Positions 32,802-41,225 of a stretch of 64,000 nt of DNA are shown in pieces. Source of the stretch: Prevotella sp. P5-108 (GTDB taxonomy: Bacteria; Bacteroidota; Bacteroidia; Bacteroidales; Bacteroidaceae); the NCBI RefSeq assembly GCF_002251385.1, contig NZ_NPJJ01000003.1, forward strand, positions 62,001-126,000, given 5' to 3'. Position 1 is the stretch's first letter, and every line of letters starts with the position of its first letter. The notes below the pieces were generated by a model. The model saw only the letters and a program-made list of their open reading frames with translations. It ran no database searches and was not told where the DNA came from. The translations under genes were made by a program, and so were the position numbers.

Positions 32802-34997
32802 TTACTCTACGACAACCTCGTCGATAAAGAACCATGCCGGGTAGCCCACTCCGTAGTGCCAGGGAGGACATACGCCGATGGTCTCAATCTTGACGCGCAC
32901 ATAGCGGGCGGTTACGGGCTGGGCGACAGTCACGGTGCCGGGGATAAACTTGACCTGTATGTCTTTGTCTTCGGCAAAGTCGATGCGGCCCATGTCGGTA
33001 AAGGTCTTGTTGTCCATCGAGTACGAGTAACTGATGCTCTTGGGCAGCAATACCCATGCGCCCAGCTGCTGCAGGAAGTCGGTGGTGACGGTGCTGAAGG
33101 TCTTGGCCTCGCCCATGTCGAGCACGAAGTCGGCGTCGCGGCCTTCCCATCCTACCCAGCTTTCCACAAAGGTGGTGCCGCCATAGAGTCCGTCGGTCAG
33201 GGCCTTGTCGGCTATGGGCTGGTAGGCCTTGTCGGGAGCGCTGTGCCATATCACCTTGGCGCCGGAAGCCTTGTTGGTGTCTGGGTGGGGCAGGAAGCGC
33301 TTCTTGTAGAGGTCGCAGTAGTCGTCGTAGCGGTTGTTGCGCTCGTTGAGGCTGGTGATGCCGTACTTGGCACACTGCTCACGGAATATCTCGAGCTTGC
33401 GGCTGGTGGCTTCGGCGTCCTGGCCGTTCTTGGTGCGGGTTATTTCCAGCTCGCTGTAGCGCAGAGGCAGACGGGCGGTCTGGACACGGGCAAGCAGGGT
33501 GCTGTCGCCGGCCACGGCAGCCTCGGCCTGGTCGAATATCTCGGCATAGACCTTCATCAGACGGTCGTTGAGCATACCGTTCTTGTGGGATATGGGTGAG
33601 TCGTATATCCACAGCGGTGTCGACGATGACAGCAGCGCTCCGGTGAGCATCATCTGGTACTTATATATATAAGGTGCAGCTGCGCCATAGTATCCCTTCA
33701 TGAATGTGCGCATCAGCGAGTCGGCGTTCTGATAGGGGTCCCACATGAGTTTGGCTATCATGTAGGCACGCATCTCGCCGAAGTCGGTACCGCGCTGGCG
33801 GCCGCCGTTGATTTGCTCGAATATCATGGTAGCGTGGTGTTCCTTGAAGAGCTGTATGTTCTTCTGGATGATGTGGAAGTTGGGGAAGGGAGCCACCATG
33901 TTGTCAAAGTTGATGCCGTAGTCCCACACGAAGATGTTGTTGCTGATCTTGCTCCAGCCCTCGAGCGCCCGCATGAAGTCGCGGCCCGACTCGTTGTCGG
34001 TCAGAGGCACCTCGCGCTTGCAGTCTATGTCGCAGAGCATGATGTTGACGTTGGGCAGCGGTTTTACATGCTTGGGTGGGTGCATGCTGTACAGGTAGGC
34101 GAGGGTAGAGAACTGCTTGTCGGGGAAGCGCTTGGCGAGCTTGTTGACAAAGCGGATAAGATTGCCCGAGGGGGCACCCTCGTACTCCTCTATCTTGGCG
34201 CAGGCCTCGCAGTGGCATTGGGTGTTGTTGCCGTCGTTCTGGCTTACGCTAATCATCTTCATGCCGGGATTGGCCTTGAAGATAGAGTCTATCTTCTGCA
34301 CGGTCAGCTCGTAGACCTCAGGATTGGAGAGACACCACTGGCTGTGGCTTCCAGGGCGGCGCTTGCCGTTGATGAACGAATAGTATTCGGGGTGCTTCTC
34401 GCCGTAGACCGACGAGGGGAGGATGCGGTTGAAGGTATGCACCCACAGATTGCCTGCAAACTCGTCCTGACTGTTCTCCAGGCGGAACCAGCGCTCAAAG
34501 TCGGGGTCCTGGCAGCCGTAGCTGTGGGTCTGGCGGAAACGGAAGGCGGGCTTGTCGCTCATCTCGATTTCGGGCAACTCGATGTTGGCTGAAGGGGTGA
34601 GCGTGTAGGCCTTGTAGGCATAGTAGCTTACGCCCATATAGCGCTCCAGCAGAGTTACCACGCCATAGACGGCACCCTTGCCGCCACCGGTCTTGATGTG
34701 CAGCGCGCCGTTTTTGCAGACGAGCTCAAAGCCGTCCTCGGCGGGAGTGGCTGCGGCTTCGCCTATCACGATGGCGCCACCTTTGGCCTTGGCGGGAGCT
34801 ATCTCCAGCTGTGCTCCTGAAATCTTGTTGACAAACCGCGCCAGCATGTCGGCTGCTTCGCGGTTAACACTGTTGTCTTCGGCCAGCACGATATACGCCT
34901 TGGCCTTACCCTTGCTCACCATGGTCATCTGTGCAAAGGCTGCCGACGTCATCATTACCAGTGCCGCCAGCAGACCCAGTCTGCGATACATTTTCAT
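32802..34997 (-). CDS. DUF4838 secreted glycoside hydrolase-like protein with C-terminal discoidin-like domain
   Basis: 731 residues with a signal peptide (LAALVMMTSAAFAQ). Residues about 28-130 resemble the N-terminal domain of alpha-glucuronidase-type enzymes (NREAADMLARFVNKISGAQLEI in pieces, GGAIVIGEAAA). Residues about 160-420 are the DUF4838 barrel: FRFRQTHSYG, WCLSNPEVYELTVQKID, SVSQNDGNNTQCHCEACAKIEE and FVNKLAKRFPDKQ. A beta-sandwich of F5/8-type C form ends the protein (VESWVGWEGRDADFVLDMG, YVRVKIETIGVCPPWH). DUF4838 enzymes are found with host-glycan loci, but their activity is poorly defined. It is upstream of the ECF-CE2-GH20 unit, same strand. Confidence 0.85.
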   Translation of the reverse strand: MKMYRRLGLLAALVMMTSAAFAQMTMVSKGKAKAYIVLAEDNSVNREAADMLARFVNKISGAQLEIAPAKAKGGAIVIGEAAATPAEDGFELVCKNGALHIKTGGGKGAVYGVVTLLERYMGVSYYAYKAYTLTPSANIELPEIEMSDKPAFRFRQTHSYGCQDPDFERWFRLENSQDEFAGNLWVHTFNRILPSSVYGEKHPEYYSFINGKRRPGSHSQWCLSNPEVYELTVQKIDSIFKANPGMKMISVSQNDGNNTQCHCEACAKIEEYEGAPSGNLIRFVNKLAKRFPDKQFSTLAYLYSMHPPKHVKPLPNVNIMLCDIDCKREVPLTDNESGRDFMRALEGWSKISNNIFVWDYGINFDNMVAPFPNFHIIQKNIQLFKEHHATMIFEQINGGRQRGTDFGEMRAYMIAKLMWDPYQNADSLMRTFMKGYYGAAAPYIYKYQMMLTGALLSSSTPLWIYDSPISHKNGMLNDRLMKVYAEIFDQAEAAVAGDSTLLARVQTARLPLRYSELEITRTKNGQDAEATSRKLEIFREQCAKYGITSLNERNNRYDDYCDLYKKRFLPHPDTNKASGAKVIWHSAPDKAYQPIADKALTDGLYGGTTFVESWVGWEGRDADFVLDMGEAKTFSTVTTDFLQQLGAWVLLPKSISYSYSMDNKTFTDMGRIDFAEDKDIQVKFIPGTVTVAQPVTARYVRVKIETIGVCPPWHYGVGYPAWFFIDEVVVE

Positions 34998-35043
34998 TGT
35001 CTGTTGTTTAGATTGTTAATAGCTATACCTTTGTATTGGTTTA

Positions 35044-35074
35044 CAAAGGTACTCATTTTGAGTGGCACAGGCAA
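35044..35074 (-). promoter_or_regulatory. Promoter of the DUF4838 gene
   Basis: Minus-strand TTG (35074-35072), a 20-base spacer and TACCTTTG (35051-35044), 47 bases before the start at 34997. Confidence 0.6.
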
Positions 35075-35088
35075 TTTTTTCATGGTTT

Positions 35089-35122
35089 TTTGCTCGATTG
35101 TCGGTTTTTTCATTTACCTTTG
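35089..35122 (+). promoter_or_regulatory. Promoter of tRNA-Pro
   Basis: TTTG at 35089-35092, a 22-base spacer and TACCTTTG at 35115-35122, ending 10 bases before the tRNA. It is divergent from the DUF4838 promoter. Confidence 0.65.
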
Positions 35123-35132
35123 CATCCGCATT

Positions 35133-35208
35133 CGGGATGTAGCGCAGTTGGTAGCGCACTACGTTCGGGACGTAGGGGTCGGGCGTTCGAGTCGCCTCAT
35201 CCCGACCA
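35133..35208 (+). tRNA. tRNA-Pro (anticodon CGG)
   Basis: 76 bases with encoded CCA. Acceptor CGGGATG/CATCCCG, anticodon stem CTACG/CGTAG with loop TTCGGGA giving anticodon CGG, and a TTCGAGT T-loop between GGGCG and CGCCT. Confidence 0.95.
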
Positions 35209-35219
35209 ATGCCAGTCAG

Positions 35220-35251
35220 GCGGAGAGTCAGTAGAGACCCTCCGCTTTTTT
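35220..35251 (+). terminator. Terminator of tRNA-Pro
   Basis: GCGGAG at 35220-35225 pairs with CTCCGC at 35240-35245, followed directly by six T. Confidence 0.85.
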
Positions 35252-35375
35252 GTTCTGCCTGGTTGCCGTCATCTGCCTCCGCCGCCTCGGAGCCGCCTCG
35301 GCTTTCTCTCAGCCAGCCGCCAGCCTCACGCCACCAGTATTCCCTTCTCTTCTGCTTTCCGCCATTCCCGTGCCC

Positions 35376-36181
35376 GAAACCATCAGTGCTATAACAGACC
35401 GAGTTCTTCCCGAAATAACAGCATGGAAGTCGCGTATGCTTGACCCCGTGTATGCCATTTGCTGGCTTGATGCCATTCACTACAAGGTGAAGGACGATAA
35501 GGGTCGTGCAGTCACTCGTGCAATATACGATATCTTAGGTATAAACAAGTCTGGCTACAAGGATCTTCTTGGTATGTATATATCTGAGAGTGAGGTTGCT
35601 AACTTCTGGCTTGATGTAATGACCGACCTTCAGAACCGTGGTGTACGTGATATTCTGATTTGTTGCGTAGACGGTCTTAAGGGATTCCCTGACGCAATCC
35701 AAAGTGTATTCCCAGAAACCTCCGTTCTGCTATGTGTAGTCCACCAAATCCGCAACTCAATCAAGTATGTAGGAAGCAAGCATCAGAAAGAGTTTCTGAA
35801 GAATCTCAAGACCGTATACGGTGCCGTAAGCAAGGATTCCGCATTGGCACAGCTTGACATGGTTGATGAAAAATGGGGTGAGATGTACCCTATAGTTATC
35901 AAATCCTGGCGCGACAACTGGGAGCGTCTTACGGAAAATTTTAGTATACTCCTGCAATCCGCAAGATTATCTACACAACCAATACGGTTGAGGGCTATCA
36001 TCGTCAGGTGCGCAAAGTAACGAAGAACAAGGGTATATTCCCGTCAGACACCGCACTTGAAAAGTTTGTGTATCTTGCCTATCGATACATTAGTGGGAAA
36101 TGGACTATGCCCCTGTCTAATTGGGCACTGATATCACAACAACTTGCTATAAAAATTGGAGATAGGTTCAAGATTATGTAA
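35376..36181 (+). pseudogene. IS256-family (Mutator) transposase remnant, 5'-truncated and frameshifted
   Basis: Family sequence begins abruptly at about 35376 (ETISAITDRVLPE), with DAIHYKV holding a catalytic Asp, ILGINKSGYKDLLGMY, ICCVDGLKGFP with the second Asp, and LCVVHQIRNSIKYV. The N-terminal DNA-binding half is missing. At about 35945-35955, after NWERLTENF, the frame is lost; the next frame resumes with AIRKIIYTTNTVEGYHRQVRK split at the shift and continues to YLAYRYISGKW and TAA at 36179-36181. The third catalytic residue (Glu of NTVEG) is therefore out of frame. The element is dead. It lies 125 bases from tRNA-Pro, a frequent neighbourhood for insertions. Confidence 0.88.
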
Positions 36182-36200
36182 CTTTGTCTGTGAAAGGCTC

Positions 36201-36243
36201 CTCTTATTTGTGTGCAGATATGAAATCTGCACACAAATAAGAG
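36201..36243 (+). terminator. Perfect 19-bp hairpin after the IS256 remnant
   Basis: Arms at 36201-36219 and 36225-36243 are exact complements (CTCTTATTTGTGTGCAGAT in the left arm) around ATGAA. It may be a transcription barrier within the element's 3' end. No T-run follows. Confidence 0.7.
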
Positions 36244-36261
36244 GGAAAGAATAAAAAATCA

Positions 36262-36290
36262 GAGCCGTGACACAGTTCTGTTTACATTAC
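36262..36290 (+). mobile_element. Probable right terminal inverted repeat of the IS256 remnant
   Basis: GTGACACAGTTCTGTTTACA with flanking bases resembles the outer end of IS256-family elements (TGACACA...TTTACAC). A matching left end is missing, consistent with the 5' truncation. 36291-36481 shows no gene. Confidence 0.5.
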
Positions 36291-36481
36291 CGCGTTCAAG
36301 GCACCTAATGTTGGGATATCGATGACTCCTTGTATTGCTCGGGTACGGGTGCGGTGTTGATTGAACATCGTACACTACCTAATTTATTGTGTAATAATTA
36401 GTTAAGTGCTGCTTAGTGAGGTGTGCGGTAAAATCAAAACTATGTTTCTACAACCTTGTAGTCGGAGACTCTTAATCCCGA

Positions 36482-37162
36482 TTATTGTTTACTGGAAGCT
36501 GCTTTCCATTCATCATAGATATGGCTAAAGATAGCTACGCCATCATTCAGTTGCTTCCTAGCTAAAGACTTATCTTTGTTCCACCATTCAAGAATGTAAT
36601 TCTTCAGTCCCTCATATTCCTTTTGATCCTTGAATTGTCGATCCAGGCTTCCCATTTTGCCAAGCGTTGCATTGTAAAGAATAAATGCCCGTTTCTGTCC
36701 ATTAGGCTTCAGTGCATACCAAGTAGCCCAAGAGTTTCCTGTGTTTATGCCATTGCCAGGCAGAAATACGTGAACTTGATAGACAGATGCATTCTTGCCG
36801 CGGTAAAGGAGTTCCATAAGGCGATCCTCTTTTACAGCCCTAATCGAATTACGTGCTATCGTTTGGCAATGTTCCCACACTTCGCCTTCAGGGTGTTCCT
36901 CTGTGAGTGCAAGCCATTCCATCTTGGCTATTTTCTCAGCATCGTACTTCTTGGCTTTTTTGCCATCTGGATTCTCGGCAAGTCTTACTTGATATTCTAA
37001 CGCCCACCCCATGTACTTCTTAGGAATGTAGCCCTCTATCTGTTTGCCATCCATCATAGTGAGGCGAACATGACGCATTTCTGGGTCGTCATTCTTGCGA
37101 GCGTGTACAGCTATCGCTACCATCATTACTGCTATGAGCAGCCAAAACTTCATTGCTTTCAT
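36482..37162 (-). CDS. Secreted protein of unknown function
   Basis: 226 residues with a signal peptide (KFWLLIAVMMVAIAVHA). The mature part starts with a beta-rich stretch (RHVRLTMMDGKQIEGYIPKKYM), then acidic-basic helical segments and several Trp residues; no known motif is recognised. A DGKQIEGYI strand recalls small SH3- or Sm-like folds but this is weak. The gene shares strand and spacing (22 bases) with the next upstream gene at 37185-37919 and is likely co-transcribed with it. Both are A+T-richer than their neighbours and follow an IS remnant, which hints at acquisition. Confidence 0.65.
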   Translation of the reverse strand: MKAMKFWLLIAVMMVAIAVHARKNDDPEMRHVRLTMMDGKQIEGYIPKKYMGWALEYQVRLAENPDGKKAKKYDAEKIAKMEWLALTEEHPEGEVWEHCQTIARNSIRAVKEDRLMELLYRGKNASVYQVHVFLPGNGINTGNSWATWYALKPNGQKRAFILYNATLGKMGSLDRQFKDQKEYEGLKNYILEWWNKDKSLARKQLNDGVAIFSHIYDEWKAASSKQ

Positions 37163-37184
37163 AATGCTTCCTTTTAGTTGTTAT

Positions 37185-37919
37185 TTATTGTTTGCCATCT
37201 AATACTTCTATCACTCGTTGTATCATAGAACTTCGGTTGTGTTCACCTGGTCCAATGAGTTTCTTTTCCCATTCCTGCGAAAGTCCTACACAGTGGCAAA
37301 GTTCTCGGATAAAGGATTTGTCGCATTTCTTATAGGTATCTCCCAAACATATAAGTTTGCCATCAGTCTGTCTGATATAGAAGTCGCAAGCCGTCTTGCT
37401 TGGGATGAAAAACATTGCTGCTGCTGTGTTACATTGCCAAGCTTTCATTCCTCCCATGTCCGTCACGGAATAACCTTGGGAGGCATAAATATAGACTTGC
37501 AATCGTGGGTGGTTAACATATAGCCAGCTCCATCCCACATTTTCCAAGGGAACAAGTGTGCGTACGTTTTGCTTGGAGGTGGCATTCCACACCACTACAG
37601 AATCAATGTTGGCGAAAGGTATCACATCGCTAGTGCATTGGCGAGAAAAAAAGTTTCTATAAACTTGAACATCCTTTTTCTTGCGTGGCAAGTCTATTCG
37701 GTCATTACTTTCATAGAGTTGCTGGATACCATTCTTTAGGTACACTCGTCCCTCGCATGATTGAGCTTGCATGCTAATAGTTCCCATATAAGCAAGCAAA
37801 ATGCTAATGATGAGATATATTCGCCTCAAATATACCTCCTCATGCACGGCATTTTTGATCTCTCGGATGGTCTTGTCATTGGAAAAACGCCAACCTTCTA
37901 TTTCTTCAAATTTGCACAT
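37185..37919 (-). CDS. Membrane-anchored or secreted protein of unknown function
   Basis: 244 residues from the ATG at 37919 (MCKFEE). An ATG at 37946 lies within the likely -7 box at 37951-37944, so it is rejected. Residues about 35-50 are a hydrophobic helix (IYLIISILLAYMGTISMQAQ) that looks like a signal peptide with an unusually long lead; a GAGGAGG followed by TTG at 37829 could start a shorter, normal signal peptide (LRRIYLIISILL). The mature part has several Cys residues and a VVVWNATSKQNVRTLVPLENVGWSWLYV region in pieces. No family recognised. It is the first gene of a pair with 36482-37162. Confidence 0.6.
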   Translation of the reverse strand: MCKFEEIEGWRFSNDKTIREIKNAVHEEVYLRRIYLIISILLAYMGTISMQAQSCEGRVYLKNGIQQLYESNDRIDLPRKKKDVQVYRNFFSRQCTSDVIPFANIDSVVVWNATSKQNVRTLVPLENVGWSWLYVNHPRLQVYIYASQGYSVTDMGGMKAWQCNTAAAMFFIPSKTACDFYIRQTDGKLICLGDTYKKCDKSFIRELCHCVGLSQEWEKKLIGPGEHNRSSMIQRVIEVLDGKQ

Positions 37920-37943
37920 AAGCAATTCCTCTTGATAATTATA

Positions 37944-37975
37944 CAAATATACGAGGAAACTTTCTGATTACCAAA
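37944..37975 (-). promoter_or_regulatory. Promoter of the orphan pair
   Basis: Minus-strand TTTG (37975-37972), a 20-base spacer and TATATTTG (37951-37944). Start of transcription near 37937 leaves the ATG at 37919 as first codon. 37976-38210 contains no recognisable gene. Confidence 0.7.
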
Positions 37976-38210
37976 TGAATTAACCATTTTAATAAAAGCA
38001 CGCTTCCTTTCGGGGGTGTGCCCACTACCTCCACAAGATTTATGATTATCACTGGTGGCTCGTGTCGTCCGATATGGGTTTGCGTGCCTTTGTTGCGTGG
38101 TCGTGGTAATGGTGGTCAGGTAGATAGCAGGGGAGGTAGGAGTGATGGCGCTGGCGGAGAGGATGCGAGCAGCGAGAGATGCGTGTGCCGGAGTGATAGG
38201 GGTATAAACA

Positions 38211-38246
38211 AAAAGGAGCAAAGATGTGGTAATCTTCGCTCCTTTT
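38211..38246. terminator. Terminator downstream of rpmH
   Basis: AAAAGGAGCAAAGAT and ATCTTCGCTCCTTTTT form a stem with one bulge; both strands end in a T-run, so it can act in both directions. Confidence 0.8.
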
Positions 38247-38270
38247 TGTTTCGGATTAACGTCAACGACA

Positions 38271-38426
38271 TTATTTGCCGTGGTGCTCGTCAGAAACGGT
38301 TAACTTTTTGCGACCATGAGCACGGCGAGAAGCCAATACGCGGCGGCCGTTCTTTGTTGCCATTCTCTCACGGAAGCCGTGCTTGTTTACACGACGACGG
38401 TTGTGTGGCTGAAATGTTCTTTTCAT
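38271..38426 (-). CDS. rpmH: 50S ribosomal protein L34
   Basis: 51 codons on the minus strand reading [20 protein letters not shown], then [21 protein letters not shown] split over the middle, and a short SDEHHGK tail. The first 45 residues are the universal L34 sequence, a basic peptide that sits in the large ribosomal subunit near the exit tunnel. The frame is short and shadowed by spurious frames on the other strand. It is not in the usual dnaA-rpmH-rnpA context; instead it is divergent from efp with a strong own promoter and followed by a terminator, so it is monocistronic. Confidence 0.97.
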   Translation of the reverse strand: MKRTFQPHNRRRVNKHGFRERMATKNGRRVLASRRAHGRKKLTVSDEHHGK

Positions 38427-38525
38427 CTTATGCTTATCTTTTATTTGTTATTATTTCTGTCTCTGAAACGGCTGCCGTCTCCCTGGCCATGATGCCGGTG
38501 GAAGCATAGACGCCTTTTTGGGTTG

Positions 38526-38556
38526 CAAAAGTACGCATAATTTTTGAAATAACAAA
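38526..38556 (-). promoter_or_regulatory. rpmH promoter
   Basis: Minus-strand TTTG (38556-38553), exactly 19 bases, then TACTTTTG (38533-38526): a full Bacteroidales consensus. Confidence 0.8.
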
Positions 38557-38607
38557 GAACTCAGACATTTTTCGGTCAGAATTAGATGTTTTTTTATAAA
38601 AAAGTAG

Positions 38608-38615
38608 TAACTTTG
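38608..38615 (+). promoter_or_regulatory. -7 box of efp
   Basis: TAACTTTG fits TAnnTTTG, 37 bases before the efp start. The upstream element is not clear. Confidence 0.6.
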
Positions 38616-38652
38616 CACCGCTTTTAGCAGACAACAACATTATAATAACAAT

Positions 38653-39219
38653 ATGATTAACTCACAGGAAATCAAAATCGGTACTTGCATCCGCATGGAT
38701 GGCAAGATTTGGACTTGCATCGACTTCCAGCACAGAAAGCCGGGTAAGGGTAACACAGTAATGATAACCAAGCTGAAGAATGTTGCTGACGGCCGTGTGC
38801 TTGAGCGTACATTCCAGATTGGTTTCAAGCTCGAGGATGTTCGCGTGGAGCGCCGTCCTTACCAGTATCTTTATGAGGATGCCACAGGCCGTATCTTCAT
38901 GAATCAGGAGACTTTCGAGCAGATTCCAATCCCTGCACACCAGATTACCGGTGTGGAGTATATGAAGGAAGGTGATGTGGTAGAGGTTGTAACCGATACA
39001 ACTGACGGCACTATCCTGCTCGCCGAGATGCCTGTAAAGACTACTCTGAAGATTACTCACAGCGAGCCCGGCGTAAAGGGTAACACCGCTACCAACGCCA
39101 CCAAGCCCGCTACTCTCGAGTCGGGTGCCACCGTACGCGTGCCTCTGTTTATCAACGAGGGCGAGACCATCCTGGTCGATACCCGTGATGGCAGCTATCT
39201 GGGTCGTGTAAGCGAGTAA
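38653..39219 (+). CDS. efp: Elongation factor P
   Basis: 188 residues, full length for EF-P. The N-terminal KOW-like domain includes the loop HRKPGKGNTVM with Lys at the usual tip position (no EpmA-type enzymes are visible nearby). Two OB domains follow with YMKEGDVVEVV and the C-terminal signature including LFINEGETILVDTRDGSYLGR in pieces. The protein enters the ribosomal E site and relieves stalling at proline runs. It is monocistronic, divergent from rpmH, and ends before a perfect 15-bp hairpin. Confidence 0.98.
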   Translation: MINSQEIKIGTCIRMDGKIWTCIDFQHRKPGKGNTVMITKLKNVADGRVLERTFQIGFKLEDVRVERRPYQYLYEDATGRIFMNQETFEQIPIPAHQITGVEYMKEGDVVEVVTDTTDGTILLAEMPVKTTLKITHSEPGVKGNTATNATKPATLESGATVRVPLFINEGETILVDTRDGSYLGRVSE

Positions 39220-39243
39220 TCGCGCAGCACCCTATACTTTTGT

Positions 39244-39297
39244 GACAACCTATATCTCCGGGGCCACCATGGTGGGTGTTCTGAGATATAGGTTGTC
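39244..39297 (+). terminator. Terminator of efp
   Basis: GACAACCTATATCTC at 39244-39258 pairs perfectly with GAGATATAGGTTGTC at 39283-39297; the loop contains the palindrome CCACCATGGTGG. Confidence 0.8.
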
Positions 39298-39335
39298 TGC
39301 GTTTCAATACCATCAATCCTATCTGTACTACTGAC

Positions 39336-40376
39336 ATGAAATATAGTTTTATCATACCCGTCTACAACCGTCCCGATGAGGTCGACGAGCTGCTCGACAG
39401 CCTTACGCGCCAGGAGTGTCGTGACTTTGAGGTGGTGGTGGTCGAAGACGGGTCGGCAGTGCCTTGCCGCGACGTGTGCGACCGATATGCCGACAGGTTA
39501 GACCTGCACTATTATAATAAGGAGAACTCGGGCCCTGGTCAGAGCCGCAACTATGGTGCGGAGCGGGCGCAGGGAGAGTATCTCATCGTGCTCGACTCCG
39601 ACGTGGTGTTGCCTCCGGGCTATCTCTCGGCGGTAGATGCCGAACTGGCAGAGCGCGAGTGCGATGCTTTTGGTGGTCCCGACAGTGCCCATCCGTCGTT
39701 TACTCCGGTGCAGAAAGCCATCTCCTACTCGATGACGAGCTTCTTTACCACCGGCGGAATACGTGGCGGCAAGAAGAAACTGGACAAATTCTATCCCCGC
39801 TCGTTCAATATGGGCATCCGTCGTGATGTCTATGAGCGTCTGGGTGGTTTCTCGCGTATGCGCTTTGGTGAAGACATCGACTTCTCTATCCGTATCTTCA
39901 AGGCAGGATGCCGCTGCCGCCTTTTCCCCGCAGCCTGGGTGTGGCACAAGCGCCGTACAGACTTCCGCAAGTTCTGGCGGCAGGTCTACAATAGCGGTAT
40001 CGCGCGCATCAACCTCTACAAGAAATATCCCGAGAGCCTCAAGCTCGTCCATCTGCTGCCTATGGTCTTCACCGTGGGTGTGGCGCTGTTGGCGGTGATG
40101 GCTCTGGTGGGAGCAGGGGTATGGGCGGCTTGCCCGCAGACCACTCTCGGACCATGGCTCATGGCGTTGGCACTGGCTCCGCTGGTGCTCTATTCGCTCA
40201 TCATCTGCATCGACGCCACCCGCTCGGCGCGCAGTCTGCGCGTGGGTGTGCTCAGCATCGCCTCGGCTTTCATCCAGCTTACGGGCTATGGCTGTGGCTT
40301 CCTCTCGGCGTGGTGGAAGCGCTGTGTGTGTGGCAAGAGTGAGTTCAGTGCTTACGAAAAAACCTTCTATAAATGA
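39336..40376 (+). CDS. Family 2 glycosyltransferase with C-terminal membrane helices
   Basis: 346 residues. The GT-A fold is clear: FIIPVYNRPDEVDELLDSL, VVVVEDGS, GPGQSRNYGAERAQGEYLIVLDSDV in pieces with the DSD metal motif, and a GEDIDFSIRI segment carrying the ED catalytic pair. Residues about 235-325 form two or three membrane helices (LLPMVFTVGVALLAVMALVG, LMALALAPLVLYSLIICI), so the enzyme is bound to the inner membrane. It adds a sugar to a lipid-linked or surface glycan; donor and acceptor are unknown. The stop overlaps the radC start by four bases, so the two are translated from one message. Confidence 0.9.
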   Translation: MKYSFIIPVYNRPDEVDELLDSLTRQECRDFEVVVVEDGSAVPCRDVCDRYADRLDLHYYNKENSGPGQSRNYGAERAQGEYLIVLDSDVVLPPGYLSAVDAELAERECDAFGGPDSAHPSFTPVQKAISYSMTSFFTTGGIRGGKKKLDKFYPRSFNMGIRRDVYERLGGFSRMRFGEDIDFSIRIFKAGCRCRLFPAAWVWHKRRTDFRKFWRQVYNSGIARINLYKKYPESLKLVHLLPMVFTVGVALLAVMALVGAGVWAACPQTTLGPWLMALALAPLVLYSLIICIDATRSARSLRVGVLSIASAFIQLTGYGCGFLSAWWKRCVCGKSEFSAYEKTFYK

Positions 40377-41065
40377 CCTCCGGCAGTCTGAGCATCAACC
40401 AGTGGGCAGAGGAAGACCGTCCGCGTGAGAAGCTGGCCCGCCTGGGAGCGTCGGCGCTGAGCAATGCCGAGCTGCTGGCCATCCTCATCGGGTCGGGCAC
40501 TCCCGAGAAGAGCGCTGTAGACCTGATGAAGGAGATACTGGCCGACTGTGGCAACAATCTCAACCAGCTGGGCAAACTCTCGCTTGCCGAGCTGCAGCGA
40601 TACAAGGGCGTGGGATTGGCCAAGGCGGTGACCATTCAGGCCGCCTGTGAAATGGGCCGTCGCCGACAGGTGTCGCGGCCCGAGGAACGCCCGCGCATGG
40701 ACAGCGCCGACGCCATCTATCGCGAGATGCATCCCCGTATGCAGGACCTCGATGTCGAAGAGGCGTGGGTGGTGCTGGCCAACCAGTCGTTCAGGCTCAT
40801 CAAGGTGCTGCGGCTGAGCCATGGCGGCATCAGCGAGACGGCGGTCGATGTGAGGGTGGCACTCCGCGAGGCTCTGCTCTGCAATGCCACCGTGATGGCG
40901 CTCTGCCACAACCATCCCAGTGGCAACTGCCATCCCAGCCGCGATGACGACCGCATTACCGACCTCATGCGTAAAGCCTGTGAGACCATGCGCATCAGAC
41001 TGGTAGACCATGTCATCGTCACCGATGGCGCCTACTACAGTTATCGCGAGGAAGGCAAACTGTGA
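40373..41065 (+). CDS. radC: RadC/JAB (JAMM) domain protein
   Basis: 230 residues, full length. An N-terminal helix-hairpin-helix region (LGASALSNAELLAILIGSGTPEKSAVDLMKEIL in pieces, LQRYKGVGLAKAVTI) precedes the JAMM domain with HNHPSGNCHPSRDDD holding the two metal His, Ser and Asp. The Glu partner is in SHGGISETAVD. Despite the name, a DNA-repair role is not firmly shown; the domain is a putative metalloprotease. The ATG lies within the last codons of the glycosyltransferase gene (ATGA overlap). Confidence 0.93.
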   Translation: MTSGSLSINQWAEEDRPREKLARLGASALSNAELLAILIGSGTPEKSAVDLMKEILADCGNNLNQLGKLSLAELQRYKGVGLAKAVTIQAACEMGRRRQVSRPEERPRMDSADAIYREMHPRMQDLDVEEAWVVLANQSFRLIKVLRLSHGGISETAVDVRVALREALLCNATVMALCHNHPSGNCHPSRDDDRITDLMRKACETMRIRLVDHVIVTDGAYYSYREEGKL

Positions 41066-41142
41066 GGAAACACTTGCCGCGGGGCGGACGAATATCAGTG
41101 GGGCTGGCTGAGCCATCGGCTTGGCCGTAGTCCATATAAAGA

Positions 41143-41184
41143 AGATGCACAACATGCTGCTGGCAGCGCGTTGTGCATCTTTTT
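41143..41184 (+). terminator. Terminator of GT2-radC; inverted copy of the element at 46046-46090
   Basis: AGATGCACAAC at 41143-41153 pairs perfectly with GTTGTGCATCT at 41170-41180 and is followed by TTTT. Over 37 bases it is the reverse complement of the 46046-46083 hairpin with one mismatch. Confidence 0.85.
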
Positions 41185-41225
41185 CGTATGGGTCGGTTGT
41201 CGCCGTGGCGACCAGGGCGACAGCG

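Noticed and set aside
33662..33676. Further match to the TATATATATAAGGTG motif
   Set aside because: It lies within the DUF4838 coding sequence and is explained by Tyr-Ile-Tyr-Lys codons. A similar match near 59585 lies in the large surface gene.
37829..37840. TTG start as the main start of the 37185 gene
   Set aside because: The preceding GAGGAGG is attractive, but Shine-Dalgarno use is weak in this phylum and ATG at 37919 fits the promoter. Kept only as an alternative.
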